Shown here piece after piece: positions 13,987 through 23,270 of a DNA stretch of 41,571 bases. The stretch covers positions 1 to 41,571 of the IMG/VR virus record IMGVR_UViG_3300042691_016303; one strand, written 5' to 3'. Numbering within the stretch: position 1 is the first letter of the stretch; each line of letters opens with the position of its first letter. The notes under the pieces are model-generated. The model ran no database searches. It was not told the origin of the DNA and saw nothing but the letters and a program-made list of their open reading frames with translations. The translations under genes and the position numbers were made by a program. The DNA is from a virus.

Positions 13987-15955
13987 GCGCGCCCGGCGCT
14001 GCCGAACCGCCGCCCAGAGCGCCACGCATCACAAGTTCTGCAATCCTGCGGCGTGCATCGGCATTGGACTGCGACTGCTGAAGAACCGTCCCGATCTGTG
14101 AGGCGGAGCCGCCACGGGACAACAGGATTTCCGCCAACTTCTCGCGAACCTGCGCGGTGTTGCCGGTCATGCCAGAACTAGCTCGCGACATCAGATTGCG
14201 AGCAGCCCCACTCCAGTTTCCAGAAAGCAGATTGCCGAAGATTTCAGGCGAAAGGCCGGTTGACGCACTGTCTGCCAGATTATCGGCTGTCTTTGACCCA
14301 CCCATGGCCGCATTGCGCGTCTCGAACATGACGTTTTCGCGCCCAAGGCGACGGTCGAGAAGCGGAGCCTGCCCCGGACGGGAGAATGCCGGAAGTTCTG
14401 CCCTTGCAGCATCGGACGTGAAGTCGCGGGCCTTGTTGACGCCCTGCGCTGCGTTCTGGACACGCTCCGTCAGAACGTCCCCGTAACCGGAACGGAAGCC
14501 AGCCTGCTGCACCGGGGACATGCCAGAGAACGCCGCAGTGGTGTCCTCGAAACGGCCTCGCGTTGCGGCCTGGCGACCCGTCTGGATTGCCTCGATACCC
14601 TGGCTTGCGGTGCGGTAAGCATCGCGGGCTTTTGCATACGGAGCCGAGGCGGACGCCAGCGCGTCGTCAAGAGCGTCGCGGATGGGAATAAGCGCCCGCT
14701 GCTGCTTGCTGGTCGCGCGCTCAATCAGGCTGTCGATTTCGCCCTTGGCAGCAAGAACGTCGTCAAAGTTTGACAGGACAGAACGCCCATCCGTCAGGAA
14801 TGAACGAGCGCGGCTGACGGCACCCTGCACCGAAGTATCGGAAATTGCCGATGGCGTGGACACCACCCGATTGATGCCGGGGCGCAGCACGTCGTCAGCC
14901 TTTTGAATAGCCGCAGTCGGATCAACCGCGCCAGCCTGCCGGCGTGCGTCACCATACAGAAGGTTTCCCTCTGCCCGACGTGCCGCCGTCTGGATTCGCT
15001 CAAGCGATGCCGCAGTTTGAGACGAGCCGAAGGCATCATCGAGGGAGCCCGCAATGCGTCGGCCCTGTTCTGCCTGCCTGCCGTCAAGGAACTCCACCGC
15101 CTGAGTGCGACCAGCCCCAGGATTGCGGGTGACGGTCGAAAGCATCCTCTGCCCGGAATTGCCCATGGCATCGGCAACGGTAAAGACGCCCTGCCCTTCC
15201 CGAGCGGCTGCGGCCACGTCGTCAATGATCTGTTGCGGAGCCCTGCCGCTTTCGGAGATGGCGCGGGCGACCTGATCCTGTGCGAAACCCTCTGGATTGC
15301 GCCGGGCTGCAATGTTTGACGTGATCGGGGAGGCAACTCGCGAGACGCCAGCCACGACGCCGGGAAGAACACCACCAGCTACGCCACCGATAACGCCGCC
15401 CTGAAGCGCGCCAGTCACGCGGCCCTCGCCTGATCCGGTCAACGCTCCCGTTGCAGCGCCATAAGCAGCGCCATCAGCAAGACCGGCAAGAGAGCGGGCA
15501 CCAAGCCCCGCATTGGGTGCAAGGTAGCGTCCAGCGGTCAGGCCAGCCCTCGCAGCACCGACGCCCGTTGCGACGCCAGCGCCGACTTCGGCAACCGAGC
15601 CCAAGAGCCCATCGCGTGAACGGTCCTGCTCAAGAGCGAGGTCTTCGCGAGCCTTGGCATAGTTGTACCCCTCAACCGGGTTAAACGTGCCGCGACGGAC
15701 CATCTCGAAAGGCGTCATCGCCCCTGCGATAATCTCATCGGCAGCGCCGAAGGTAAGGCCCTGCATGATCTGCCGCTGAAGCCTGCCAGAGCCCGTCCCG
15801 CTGCGCTGAAGGTCTTCCCGAGCGGCGCGGCGATACTGGTCATCCTGCGGCCCCTTCTCAGCGGCGGTAACGACAGGCGCGGCGTCCCACCAGTTCCCAC
15901 CGGCGGTTGGCTTTTCGGCCTGTGCAAGCGGGGCGGATTCCCACCAGTTAGCCAT
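13958..15955 (-). CDS. Internal virion / DNA ejection protein
   Basis: 665 residues. The start shares TAATG with the upstream stop. The N-terminus repeats a short aromatic motif (NWWESAPLA and NWWDAAPVV), then a Gly/Ala-rich stretch at about 115-210 looks membrane-active (many small residues, GGVIGGVAGGVLPGVVAGV). The rest is long, helical and Gln/Arg/Ala-rich. Large Ala-rich proteins of this kind at this map position in P22- and T7-like phages are ejected with the DNA to form a conduit. No enzyme motif is visible. Confidence 0.75.
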   Translation of the reverse strand: MANWWESAPLAQAEKPTAGGNWWDAAPVVTAAEKGPQDDQYRRAAREDLQRSGTGSGRLQRQIMQGLTFGAADEIIAGAMTPFEMVRRGTFNPVEGYNYAKAREDLALEQDRSRDGLLGSVAEVGAGVATGVGAARAGLTAGRYLAPNAGLGARSLAGLADGAAYGAATGALTGSGEGRVTGALQGGVIGGVAGGVLPGVVAGVSRVASPITSNIAARRNPEGFAQDQVARAISESGRAPQQIIDDVAAAAREGQGVFTVADAMGNSGQRMLSTVTRNPGAGRTQAVEFLDGRQAEQGRRIAGSLDDAFGSSQTAASLERIQTAARRAEGNLLYGDARRQAGAVDPTAAIQKADDVLRPGINRVVSTPSAISDTSVQGAVSRARSFLTDGRSVLSNFDDVLAAKGEIDSLIERATSKQQRALIPIRDALDDALASASAPYAKARDAYRTASQGIEAIQTGRQAATRGRFEDTTAAFSGMSPVQQAGFRSGYGDVLTERVQNAAQGVNKARDFTSDAARAELPAFSRPGQAPLLDRRLGRENVMFETRNAAMGGSKTADNLADSASTGLSPEIFGNLLSGNWSGAARNLMSRASSGMTGNTAQVREKLAEILLSRGGSASQIGTVLQQSQSNADARRRIAELVMRGALGGGSAAPGALSIPSTSGR

Positions 15956-18435
15956 TAGGGCTTCCTCCGCACGGAGCCGTCAGGGGCAACAAACTCATCC
16001 CCACTACGCAGGGCGGAAAACTCTTCGGGCGTATTGATGCGACGCGGTCCCGATCCGGCAGCAGCCGGGGGCGTGCCGGGCTGACCGCCACCGGGGCGGA
16101 AATAGTCCCTGCCGCGAAGCTGCTGGACGCGCGTCTGCTGAAGCTGCATCTGCCGCTCAGCAAGCGTGATCATGCGGTCGATCGTGCGCTGTCGAATTTC
16201 CGGAGGCGTGGACGGATCGCCCAGAATTTCCTTGAACTGCGCCATTTCGCGGTCAGTCGTTGCGCCCTTCAGCGTCGCAGACATCGCCTCGATAGCTTGG
16301 CTGCTCATGATCTGGTTAAACTCGCGAGACGCCTTAGCCTTCTCGGGGTCAACAAGCAGGCCTGCGCCGGGGATACCGGACGTTCCGATCATGGTCGCTG
16401 CGCCGGCAAGGCGGCCAGAGAATGCCTGGCTGTTGAGTTCGCGGGCTCGCTGAAGCTGTCCAAGCGTGTTCTGGATAATCGGCACCTGATCTTCGGCTTC
16501 CATGATCGCCCTGCGGTCAGCCGAGGAAAGTTCTGGGCTATCGCGGAAACGACCGGTCAAGGCGTAGTTCTGATACTCAGGCGTACCGGGGCGAAGGCCA
16601 AGGCGCTGCGCCTCTGCCTCGCGGGTCCTGATCTGCGCCGGGATTGTCTCGCTCTGCTGATCGGGAAGAGCCCCGGTCAGGGCGTAACGCTGACGGGCCT
16701 GACCCGTGAGCCCCATCCTGTCAGCCTCTGCCTCGCGGGCTCGCGTCTGCGCTGCAAGTGCCTCAGGGCTGTTCGGAACAGGGGCGGCAAGCTGGCGCTG
16801 GCTGGACTGGATGCCGAGACGCGCGGCTTCATTCGCAAGACGCGACGCTTCAAGCTTCGCCGGGTCCGAGTTCTGATATGCCATCAGAGCAGCCTGCCGA
16901 ACCGTGGGGGAGACGTTCGGATTCATGATGGCCTGCATCAGACGGGCTCGCTGATCGCCGGGAGCCGGGGCCGCAGCAGGAGCCGCAGCGGATGCCGTGG
17001 GCTGGCCTTGTGCCGTTGCCGGTGCCTGTGCCGCAGGAGACGCGGAACCGCCGCCCATGACCATCTCTCGCAATCTGGCGATAGGATTGGCTGAAGGGGC
17101 CGCTGCCTGCGGTGCCTGCTGTGTCGGAGCCTGACCACCAAGGCCAGCGCGAAGCGTGTCAGCCTCACCGGGGGCAAGGGACTGCTCATCGCGAAGCATC
17201 ATCAGGCGGTCGCGCTCGTTAAGGCCCATCATGCCGGCAATCTGCTGGCGTGCGGCTGCCTGCTGTGCGCCTGCCGGGGGCTCAAGGTTTGGACGCGGCT
17301 GCGGCATCGGGGCCTGCATCGGCCTCGCCACCTGCTGCCCCATCATCATGCTATCAACTGAAGGGGCGGCAGGCTGAGTGATCTGCTGACCCGCCATCAT
17401 GCTGTCCATTGACGGAGCCGGTGACATGGCCTGCGAGGGCTGCATTCCAGCGCCCGCGCGGGTGATCTGATCGAATGAACGCGCGCGCGGGTCCATCGGG
17501 CCGGGGGCAGCGCGGCGCATCTGATCGAATGAACCGGCAAGATCGGGAGCCGCCAGAGCGCCACTGTCAGGCAGGTTGCGCCCGTCAATCATGGGAGCCG
17601 GGTCAGACCCATCGCCACCGTCAAGGCTGTCAGGACGCGGCGCAGCGGGGGGAGCGGTCGGCAACTGAAGGCCGGACGCGATCTGCCTGATTTTCGCGGC
17701 GTAGTTCGGATCGGTGGCGTAACCGGACGCGCCAAGAGCCTGGATTTGTGCATCGAGGCCCTGCGCCTGAAGCATCGGGCGATAACGCGGGTTCCGCTGA
17801 AGGAACTGTGCGTATCCATCGGCGCTTTCACCCATCGAACCGTAAGCGCGGAAGCTGTCTCGGGTGCGGATGGGCTGGCCGTTGACAACCTCCGTCGTGG
17901 CGAAGGTGTTTCCACCGGGCGCACCGTGGCTCTTGATGCCGAAGAAATTGTTGCCCGGCGCACGACGCCCCCAGCCGCTTTCGAGGGCGGCCTGTGCGAT
18001 GACAATGCGCGGATCAACGCCCGTCTGCTGTGCCACCCGCTGGGCGTGCGGCATCATCTGGGAAATAAACTCCTGCGACCCGCCGGAGAACGACGCGGGG
18101 GCAGCGGGAGACGCAGCGGGAGAAGGCGAAACTGAAGCGGAAGCAGGAGATGCACCAGCCGGAGCCGTCGCTTCCATCCCGGTAGAACCCGACACGGTAT
18201 CGGGACGGGCCGTGCCGAGGATGCCGGCCATGGCTTCCTGATCGACGCGCTTCTGCTCGGCGTCGGCCTTGTCCATCCCCAAGACGCCCGTAACGCCAGT
18301 CAGGGCGCGGGCAAGGCCCTGCGTCCAGTGCCTAATCGGCTCCGTCGAGGTGCCCTGTCGCTGCATCATCTCATACAGCTTCCGGCGCGTGGCAAGGTTG
18401 CCCTCTTCGCCGGTATAGAAGAAGCCCTGAGCCAT
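15955..18435 (-). CDS. Ejection protein with glucosaminidase (peptidoglycan hydrolase) domain
   Basis: 826 residues. Residues about 120-255 match a FlgJ-type glucosaminidase: IAQAALESGWGRRAPGNNFF with catalytic E152, GIKSHG, then DSFRAYGSMGESADGYAQFL. The flanks are low-complexity Pro/Ala/Gln-rich linkers (85-118 and about 260-540), then a helical C-terminus. The enzyme would open the peptidoglycan locally during DNA entry, as transglycosylase-bearing internal proteins do in T7. Start ATG 18435 shares TGATG with the upstream stop. An in-frame TTG lies just before it. Confidence 0.85.
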   Translation of the reverse strand: MAQGFFYTGEEGNLATRRKLYEMMQRQGTSTEPIRHWTQGLARALTGVTGVLGMDKADAEQKRVDQEAMAGILGTARPDTVSGSTGMEATAPAGASPASASVSPSPAASPAAPASFSGGSQEFISQMMPHAQRVAQQTGVDPRIVIAQAALESGWGRRAPGNNFFGIKSHGAPGGNTFATTEVVNGQPIRTRDSFRAYGSMGESADGYAQFLQRNPRYRPMLQAQGLDAQIQALGASGYATDPNYAAKIRQIASGLQLPTAPPAAPRPDSLDGGDGSDPAPMIDGRNLPDSGALAAPDLAGSFDQMRRAAPGPMDPRARSFDQITRAGAGMQPSQAMSPAPSMDSMMAGQQITQPAAPSVDSMMMGQQVARPMQAPMPQPRPNLEPPAGAQQAAARQQIAGMMGLNERDRLMMLRDEQSLAPGEADTLRAGLGGQAPTQQAPQAAAPSANPIARLREMVMGGGSASPAAQAPATAQGQPTASAAAPAAAPAPGDQRARLMQAIMNPNVSPTVRQAALMAYQNSDPAKLEASRLANEAARLGIQSSQRQLAAPVPNSPEALAAQTRAREAEADRMGLTGQARQRYALTGALPDQQSETIPAQIRTREAEAQRLGLRPGTPEYQNYALTGRFRDSPELSSADRRAIMEAEDQVPIIQNTLGQLQRARELNSQAFSGRLAGAATMIGTSGIPGAGLLVDPEKAKASREFNQIMSSQAIEAMSATLKGATTDREMAQFKEILGDPSTPPEIRQRTIDRMITLAERQMQLQQTRVQQLRGRDYFRPGGGQPGTPPAAAGSGPRRINTPEEFSALRSGDEFVAPDGSVRRKP

Positions 18436-19427
18436 CAACGCTTCCCCTTCTTCGTAGCCTTGGCGTAGTCAACCATCAGCAGGCCATCGGGCCGCTTGAC
18501 GACCGCGCTCGGCTTCTTCCTCTGGACTTCCTGAGCCAGAAGGCCGACTTCCGGCGTCGGGTCGCCCTTGAAGTTGTATTGGTAGATGCCGAGCCCGTTG
18601 TTGGTGTTGCCGACCTTTTCGATGTTCTCTTTCACCCGTTCGTCCGACATCTTCAGAAGCTGGACGCCCGGCGTAGCCAGTCCGAAAAGGCCGCCGAGAA
18701 GGCCCATATTTGACTGGTTTTCCGCCTGCCATGCCTGCATGTTGGCGTTATGAGCGGCCTGTGTAATGCCGGCCACGTCGGTGTTGGCCTGCGACACGCG
18801 GGGCGCATTCGCAGGCTGGAATGGCGTCACCTGCGAACCCGACATCAGCGCGGAAATCTCGTTGATCGGCGCATTGCGCTCGGCAGCGATTTCCTGATTG
18901 ATCGTACCGCGTGCGTCCAGTTCAAGCTGGTTATAGGCGTCCGAACGGTTCTGCCCGAAACGGCGCATCTCCGCATCAAAGGCCGAAGAACCCGCCGCAA
19001 CGCCCTGATTTGCCAGACGGGTGCGAAGGGCTTCCTCCTGCTGCTGCCACTGGGGGTCGATGCGGGAACGGCGCATGTCCGCCAGCTTGCCCGCCCGCTC
19101 ATTGTCGCCAAGCTGCATATTGGACCCGAGAAGGCCCCGAATGCGCGACGACTGCTCATTGCCGATGTTGGCGAGCGTCTGCTGGGTGCGCTGGTTGGTG
19201 TCGAAAAGCCCCTGGTTCGCAGCGGAATACTGCTGCGTTGACTCATACCGGGGGGTGCCGTCTGCCCATGTGCCAATCTGGTTATAGGTCAGCTTATTCC
19301 CGGAAGCGTCCGTCTGGTTGACAGCCTGAAGCCCGAAATTCGTGATCGCCGTTTCGCGATTGGATTTCGTCTGAGCCTCTGCCGTCACCTTCGGATCGGG
19401 AGCCGGGGGCGGGGAACTAGCACCCAT
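18435..19427 (-). CDS. Virion protein with C-terminal S74-type chaperone motif
   Basis: 330 residues. The N-terminal two thirds are Gln/Asn/Ala-rich and helical. The C-terminus has SDERVKENIEKVGNTNNG followed by GIYQYNFKGD and EVGLLAQEVQ, the signature of the peptidase S74 intramolecular chaperone domain, usually found at the end of endosialidases and tail spikes. The S and K of SDxRxKxNI are present, so self-cleavage is possible. It lies among ejection-type genes, 10 bases into the GNAT gene's end, so it may be an ejection protein or a tail needle/spike component. Confidence 0.75.
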   Translation of the reverse strand: MGASSPPPAPDPKVTAEAQTKSNRETAITNFGLQAVNQTDASGNKLTYNQIGTWADGTPRYESTQQYSAANQGLFDTNQRTQQTLANIGNEQSSRIRGLLGSNMQLGDNERAGKLADMRRSRIDPQWQQQEEALRTRLANQGVAAGSSAFDAEMRRFGQNRSDAYNQLELDARGTINQEIAAERNAPINEISALMSGSQVTPFQPANAPRVSQANTDVAGITQAAHNANMQAWQAENQSNMGLLGGLFGLATPGVQLLKMSDERVKENIEKVGNTNNGLGIYQYNFKGDPTPEVGLLAQEVQRKKPSAVVKRPDGLLMVDYAKATKKGKR

Positions 19428-19812
19428 AGGGCCACTCCTCCTTCAAAATGCCAAAGATCAGCGCATCGCAGGAGCCGAAGCCCTTGCGTTTCGTGCCTTC
19501 GTAGGTTGCGAACTTGTTGAGGACCCTGACGGCGCGCTGGTTGTCAGACCGCGTTATCGCAGTCACCCGGCAGCACTTCAGTTCCTCGAATGCGTAATGG
19601 CCCAGCCGCCTCAGAAAAGCCCGAGGCCAGCTTGCGCCGATGCCAACCACGGCAACGTCAATGTCATGCTGGTTCCAATTCTGGAACACACAGCCGCCGA
19701 TGACCTCGCCATCCCGGACAATGCCGAAGGACTGGTGAGGCCCTGCCATCACCGTTCCGAGCCGGTCGCCGCACCATTCGGTGATGCGGGGGCCAGTCTC
19801 AATCGTCCACAT
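19417..19812 (-). CDS. GNAT-family N-acetyltransferase-like protein
   Basis: 131 residues. VRDGEVIGGCVFQNWNQHDI, then VGIGASWPRAFLRRLGHYAF and the NQRAVRVLNKFATYEGTKRK region have the beta4-alpha3 layout and the final N-x-A-x-x-(L/Y) helix of GNAT enzymes. It is embedded in the virion operon and overlaps both neighbours. Genes of this type sit at the same place in several podoviruses. The substrate is unknown; it may modify a virion or host protein. Confidence 0.75.
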   Translation of the reverse strand: MWTIETGPRITEWCGDRLGTVMAGPHQSFGIVRDGEVIGGCVFQNWNQHDIDVAVVGIGASWPRAFLRRLGHYAFEELKCCRVTAITRSDNQRAVRVLNKFATYEGTKRKGFGSCDALIFGILKEEWPYGC

Positions 19813-21473
19813 CAGACGGATTCGCCCGCCTCGTAAGTGAGGTCAAAGCGGTAGATTTTCGTAACAGGATCGCGGGCGGTCGAGCCGGCCATGTCATAGC
19901 GGAAGGCAACGGCCAGAGCGTGCCCGGAGCCATAGACGGAATACATCCGGTTCACGATGGACGAGCCACCAGCCCAAAACTTCTCATCCCAGTTGCCGAC
20001 GTTCCAGATCAGGGAGTTTGCAGAACTTCCAAGCTCCGTCTCAGGAGGCCAGAACGCGGTATCCCAGGCTGACAGGTCCCAGGTGAAATAATTCCCGGAC
20101 CTGATCGTCTGTTCGTATTCCTCAAAGATCGGTTCAAGGTTGTAATCGGTGGCTATCGACAGGTAGATTGGCGTTGAATCCGACCCTTTCCACAAAACGC
20201 GGGTTGTCACCGCTGTCTTGATGGATGCCGGTTCGCCAAGGCCACTGAATGCCCCGATACCGAACAGGGAAACGGACTGATCATTATCAAGGGAGCCGGT
20301 TTCGGCTTGCCTGATTTCTCCGGAGGCCGCGCCGAAATAAAGACCGTTGTCATGTTCCACCCAACACAGGGCGTTCATGCCCTGATAACGGCACCATGCG
20401 CCGTTGAGTGTGTTCATGACGTATTGTTGATTAAGTCCGGTGGACTGGTTCGGAACATTGACGATGAGCATGTTGCCCGCCGCGAATCCCACCGTCTGCC
20501 AGCCGAAAGTGTCCTGGTTATCCCTCACAGCGTCGGCATATGCCTTGCGGATGTTCCTCGTCAGGGCAGCCTGCTGTGAGGCCGTCCGGTCAAGGTTCAT
20601 CGAAGCGCCGATGGAAATCAGACCGTCCTGCGTGAGGACAGCAATATCGCCGCCGAACTTGGCCAGACACCGATACCCAAGAGGACGGCCAATCGTATAG
20701 CGCCCCTTCAGGGACCATGTGGTGGTCGAAGACGGGTCGGTGCCCTCGAATAGAAGAACCTCGCCTTCAGACGAGACGAAGGCCGTGCGGTCATCCATGC
20801 CAGCGCCGCTGTCGGTTGACCACGTGAGGCCAGCGATGATCGCACCGCCCTTGGTCAGGAGCGCGCCAAGGGGAAGTTCCGTCGCAGCGCCGCCAATCGA
20901 GGATGCCGAGAGATACCAGACGGACGCGGAATTAAGCTGGCAGAAGAACAGTCGGGACTGCGACGAGAACACGTTGACGAGCGTCCCCGCACCACCCGTC
21001 ACGCCTGTGATGGCGGGCGTCGCGGCAAAAGCCGTCCCGTTGTAGTTGATCGGGTGATCCGACCCGTTGCAGGCAATCAGGAACTGCCCGCCAGAGGTCG
21101 CGAAGTTAACCGACTGCCACCTGTCCGAGGTCGCCGTTGACCAGACTGCCGCACCGACTGCACCGGAAGACGATGCGTCATAGATGTTCGCCCCGCTGGC
21201 CCCGAATAGCTTCCGCGTCGTGCCGGAAACAAAGGACATGAGGCTTTCGACATCATCGCCAAGCCCGGTCGAGTGGACAAGCGATCCATAGCGCGGCCTG
21301 ACCCCATCAGGATCGGGAAACCAGTTGTCGAGAACGGGAGCATAACCCGGCTCCATTTCGGCCAGAGACTGCTCCGTATTCCAGCCCTTGACGGGGGGCT
21401 GTATCTGCACGGTCTTGGTCCGGGGCTCCTGCGCGTTGGTCTTCCGCTTGGAAATGCGGGCGGGGAATTTCAC
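19812..21473 (-). CDS. Packaged-DNA stabilisation protein (P22 gp10-like)
   Basis: 553 residues, beta-rich throughout. KGWNTEQSLAEMEPGYAPVL, then DNWFPDPDGVRPRYGSLVHS at the N-terminus is the pattern of the gp10-like family that plugs the head-tail connector. Several blade-like repeats with SASxxxW and D/G turns follow. It lies directly downstream of the gp4-like adaptor with an ATGA overlap, the same order as in P22. A T7 gp12-like tail tube protein is a related alternative. Confidence 0.75.
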   Translation of the reverse strand: MKFPARISKRKTNAQEPRTKTVQIQPPVKGWNTEQSLAEMEPGYAPVLDNWFPDPDGVRPRYGSLVHSTGLGDDVESLMSFVSGTTRKLFGASGANIYDASSSGAVGAAVWSTATSDRWQSVNFATSGGQFLIACNGSDHPINYNGTAFAATPAITGVTGGAGTLVNVFSSQSRLFFCQLNSASVWYLSASSIGGAATELPLGALLTKGGAIIAGLTWSTDSGAGMDDRTAFVSSEGEVLLFEGTDPSSTTTWSLKGRYTIGRPLGYRCLAKFGGDIAVLTQDGLISIGASMNLDRTASQQAALTRNIRKAYADAVRDNQDTFGWQTVGFAAGNMLIVNVPNQSTGLNQQYVMNTLNGAWCRYQGMNALCWVEHDNGLYFGAASGEIRQAETGSLDNDQSVSLFGIGAFSGLGEPASIKTAVTTRVLWKGSDSTPIYLSIATDYNLEPIFEEYEQTIRSGNYFTWDLSAWDTAFWPPETELGSSANSLIWNVGNWDEKFWAGGSSIVNRMYSVYGSGHALAVAFRYDMAGSTARDPVTKIYRFDLTYEAGESV

Positions 21474-22087
21474 TTGGCCACCTGGGAGACGCGCATGGAA
21501 CGGTCTGCCTGCATCCGGTATTCAACAGCAGCTTCGTATTCCGCCAGTTCATCGTCGAACGGACGGCCTTTGAGGCGACGCCAGCGCCATTTCATGCCGA
21601 GAACGATGATGTCTTCGGGGATGACGGAATAATCCGTGTCTTCCAGAAACTCAGCCTGAAGTGACCCCGTGGCCGAGCGGACCCAATAATTGGAGACATA
21701 TTCCAAGGTCACAGTGGTCGCTGGCGCTGGGGCCACTTCAAGGGTTGGCTTCCGGATGAGATACCGGGGGGGCGATCCAGACGGAGCCCCGCGCTTCAGG
21801 TTCATCTCGGCATCCGAAAGAGCGCCACGGATGGGCGTGGTTCCAAGGCGGACGGGGGAGCCCATGGTCGGGCGTTCATAGTCAACCGGGAGCGTGCCCG
21901 GCGTGGTGGCGTAGGTCTGCGTGCTGACCAGTTCGCCCCAATCATGGCGGCGCACAAGCTCTTCGCCCGTCTCTTCGCAGAGCAACAGAAGTTCCTGCTC
22001 AAAGCGGTTGGGGTTGCTGTAAACGGACGTGACGCTGGGTTGGTTAAGGAGGATTGCCGTTTCGGCGCACATCGAAAGGAGGCTCAT
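21470..22087 (-). CDS. Head-tail adaptor (P22 gp4-like)
   Basis: 205 residues. The N-terminal helix-rich half (FEQELLLLCEETGEELVRRH) and a beta half with VTLEYVSNYWVRSATGSLQA, then DTDYSVIPEDIIVLGMKWRW, fit the gp4-type tail accessory factor that extends the portal. It overlaps both neighbours by 4 bases. The map position agrees with the assignment, which is by pattern only. Confidence 0.7.
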   Translation of the reverse strand: MSLLSMCAETAILLNQPSVTSVYSNPNRFEQELLLLCEETGEELVRRHDWGELVSTQTYATTPGTLPVDYERPTMGSPVRLGTTPIRGALSDAEMNLKRGAPSGSPPRYLIRKPTLEVAPAPATTVTLEYVSNYWVRSATGSLQAEFLEDTDYSVIPEDIIVLGMKWRWRRLKGRPFDDELAEYEAAVEYRMQADRSMRVSQVAK

Positions 22088-22692
22088 GGGCAGAGCCCTC
22101 CGACCCTTACCCGAGCGCGGGAAAGCTTCGACATCTTGGAATAGCGCATGGCGGAGGCAATCGCGGCTTTTGCAAGCCCATCAGCAGCGCCAGCCCGATC
22201 CGTGTCGCCGGTGTAAACCGCTGCTTCAAAGATCGTCGTGTAAAGGTAGATGTCAGGGTATTTCGTCAGCAGCCAGTTGACCTGGTTGGTCGAGGTTTCC
22301 AGCGCCGGGATGGACGAGAAGTAGTTGAGGCGTACCGTCGCCACGGCAGCCGGGCGGATGCGGAGCGTGTCGCCATTGATGATGAAGCCGCGCGCCGTGC
22401 CAGCGGTAAATTCCATGATGGAATTGTCTTCGCTAAGAGCCGGGATGATGATCGGCGGGCTTCCGGTCACGTAGATCGACCGCACCTCAAGGAAGTCGGT
22501 CGGAAGGGCAACTTCTCCGTCCGCATCCGTGGTCAGGTCGTCGCTTGCCTCCTGATCGCGAAGGCGCAATTCCCGATCAAGCTTCAGTTCCGCCATGCGG
22601 ACAAAGCGCGGCATGACATCAACGAGGTCGGTCCTGTTGATGTGCTCGCCAACGGCAAGGACAAGTTCGGAGAAGTCAGCGATTGCGCTCAT
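22084..22692 (-). CDS. Phage adaptor protein
   Basis: 202 residues. FSELVLAVGEHINRTDLVDV, then ALPTDFLEVRSIYVTGSPPI and YPDIYLYTTIFEAAVYTGD, correspond to the adaptor family found with SU10-like and P22-like portals (helix bundle, beta insertion, then the conserved Y/F-x-x-E-A-A-x-Y helix). It forms a ring below the portal. ATGA overlaps on both sides keep stoichiometry with the gp4-like gene. Confidence 0.75.
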   Translation of the reverse strand: MSAIADFSELVLAVGEHINRTDLVDVMPRFVRMAELKLDRELRLRDQEASDDLTTDADGEVALPTDFLEVRSIYVTGSPPIIIPALSEDNSIMEFTAGTARGFIINGDTLRIRPAAVATVRLNYFSSIPALETSTNQVNWLLTKYPDIYLYTTIFEAAVYTGDTDRAGAADGLAKAAIASAMRYSKMSKLSRARVRVGGLCP

Positions 22693-23012
22693 ACAGTCCC
22701 CGATTTGGTTCGGAAAGCACGGTTGTCGCTGTCATTCAGCCAGCGGGAGATATACCGCTCGTCGCCCTCGGTATGGGCTTCCTGAAGCTGCGAGAAGAAC
22801 AGGTTCATCGGCACGGAGGCAACCCGATGCCAGTCGCCCTGCCAGTTGTTAGAGGCAGCGTTTCGGGCGATCTGGTTCTCTTCAATCGTGTCATCTACGG
22901 GCATGTCAGTGCGGAACGTCACAGACCCGTCCGGTTCATGGCGTCGCCACGTCTGTTTCCCGGTCTTCGGGTCCCAGGTGACGAGCGTCCAGTCGCCGTC
23001 CTTAATCAGCAT
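22689..23012 (-). CDS. Hypothetical virion-module protein
   Basis: 107 residues from ATG 23012, which overlaps the upstream gene by 11 bases. The N-terminus DGDWTLVTWDPKTGKQTWRR is a beta hairpin with a later helix (MNLFFSQLQEAHTEGDERYI). Proteins of this form recur between capsid and adaptor genes in rhizobial podoviruses. Its role is unknown. Confidence 0.65.
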   Translation of the reverse strand: MLIKDGDWTLVTWDPKTGKQTWRRHEPDGSVTFRTDMPVDDTIEENQIARNAASNNWQGDWHRVASVPMNLFFSQLQEAHTEGDERYISRWLNDSDNRAFRTKSGTV

Positions 23013-23205
23013 CGCGAACCCAAGAGAGGGAACCCGCCTCAATGCCGGGCAACGCGTCCATCACGTCCATGTCGAGGACAGTGCCGGCGGTGGTGCGGTC
23101 TTCACCGACCCAGAAGTCGCGGATAACGCGGACGCGGATCGTGTAATCGGCAATAGCGGTTGCCACGCGCGGGGGACGCCCCCGGCGTTTGGGTTCTTCG
23201 GTCAT
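23002..23205 (-). CDS. Small protein with AT-hook-like N-terminus
   Basis: 67 residues. RRGRPPR at residues 7-13 resembles an AT-hook (core RGRP) for the DNA minor groove. The remainder is beta-rich (TIRVRVIRDFWVGEDRTTAG), like many small head-completion proteins. It is the first gene after the terminator at 23217. DNA contact at the portal vertex is a guess. Confidence 0.6.
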   Translation of the reverse strand: MTEEPKRRGRPPRVATAIADYTIRVRVIRDFWVGEDRTTAGTVLDMDVMDALPGIEAGSLSWVRDAD

Positions 23206-23216
23206 TCGGTATCCCC

Positions 23217-23247
23217 AAAAGGAAAGGGGCGAGCCGAAGCCCGCCCC
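23217..23247 (-). terminator. Intrinsic terminator after the capsid genes
   Basis: On the minus strand GGGGCGGGC-TTCG-GCTCGCCCC makes a 9-bp stem (one G-U pair) capped by a UUCG tetraloop, followed by TTTCCTTTT. It lies just after the decoration-like gene, so it would enrich capsid transcripts over the downstream adaptors. Confidence 0.85.
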
Positions 23248-23270
23248 CTCTGATGTTGTGGTCAGCCCCG

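Noticed and set aside
16297-17094. Rightward 265-residue ORF
   Set aside because: Antisense to the glucosaminidase protein's low-complexity region.
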